A stretch of DNA of 64,000 nt from Spartinivicinus poritis. GTDB lineage: Bacteria > Pseudomonadota > Gammaproteobacteria > Pseudomonadales > Zooshikellaceae. Under the pieces are notes generated by a model. That model was not told where the DNA came from. It saw only the letters and a program-made list of their open reading frames with translations, and searched no databases. Shown piece by piece: positions 63,867 through 64,000 of this stretch. The translations under genes and the position numbers were made by a program. Positions within the stretch are counted from its first letter, which is position 1. The number at the start of each line of letters is the position of its first letter. Location of the stretch: contig NZ_JAPMOU010000026.1 in the NCBI RefSeq assembly GCF_028858535.1, forward strand, positions 1-64,000. The letters run 5' to 3'.

Positions 63867-64000
63867 TCATTTTTCCAGTTTAGCAGGCTTTTCCGTATTT
63901 AATAATTTTATACTGACAAGTCCAACTAATATAACAATCGCCCACCCTCCCGGGTAATGGTATTTTGAGTTACTTTCAAACACCATATGTACAACTATAA
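63867..64000 (-). CDS. C-terminus of a membrane protein, 5' part outside window
   Basis: On the minus strand a frame open from the window edge (first full codon at 63998) gives about 43 residues ending at TGA 63867-63869. It includes HMVFESNSKYHYPGGWAIVI and continues LVGLVSIKLLNTEKPAKLEK. The hydrophobic segment and short basic tail look like the last membrane span of an O-antigen polymerase, transporter or similar protein. It is on the same strand as the propeller gene, 238 bp upstream of it. The family cannot be named from this fragment. Confidence 0.45.
   Translation of the reverse strand, partial: IVVHMVFESNSKYHYPGGWAIVILVGLVSIKLLNTEKPAKLEK

Overview
The window comes from an AT-rich gammaproteobacterium, most likely a marine member of the Oceanospirillales group related to Zooshikella or Spartinivicinus. 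That placement is an inference. It rests on core synteny also known from Pseudomonas: sulA/lexA/psrA/nagZ/MTIP, and ccoNOQP-ccoGHIS-hemN-anr-apt. I find no rRNA, tRNA or CRISPR array and no intact transposase.

Region 1-8365 is one uninterrupted minus-strand reading frame of 2,788 codons that runs off the left edge. It encodes a giant toxin or effector. In order it has a Ser/Thr/Gln-rich start without a signal peptide, beta-propeller-like repeats, a core resembling the AvrE/DspE type III effector family, a papain-fold segment with the C58 (YopT-like) Cys/His/Asp spacing, a TcdA/TcdB/Mcf-type pore-forming segment, and the start of RTX-like glycine/aspartate repeats. This is the most unusual object in the window. 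Two minus-strand genes follow it upstream (a P-loop ATPase and an unknown protein), then a gap with short inverted-repeat elements, then a secreted C-type-lectin/subtilisin fusion.

Region 14.5-24.1 kb is mostly core: an MdaB-like quinone reductase divergent from a LysR regulator; DUF2956 and DUF5062 proteins; a minus-strand operon of YkuD peptidase, nagZ, an MscS channel and MTIP; psrA; lexA with a clear SOS box over its start site; sulA; and a secreted delta-class carbonic anhydrase.

Region 24.2-35.8 kb holds an M16 lipoprotein protease, a solute-binding-like protein, epmC, a DUF3080 lipoprotein, tusA, a degenerate MaoC-like protein, rlmM and an alpha/beta hydrolase.

Region 35.8-48.2 kb is the microaerobic respiration block. 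Anr boxes precede ccoN and hemN. The order is ccoNOQP (cbb3 oxidase), ccoGHIS (assembly and copper loading), a TauE-like/UreH-like membrane protein, hemN, anr and apt. Genes for the enzyme, its cofactor supply and its oxygen-sensing regulator therefore lie side by side.

Region 48.5-57.6 kb carries a lysozyme-like protein, a DksA-type zinc finger protein, ttcA, a DUF547 protein, a Yip1 membrane protein, a SprT protein and a 1,241-residue lipoprotein ending in a kelch-like propeller. From 58.4 kb to the right edge is a surface-polysaccharide-type cluster: flippase, ATP-grasp ligase, acyltransferase, a beta-propeller protein and the C-terminus of a membrane protein.

Several non-coding repeats are dispersed through the window, including a family bounded by inverted ATACCC..CGAATG ends and a roughly 180-bp MITE-like element between anr and apt.
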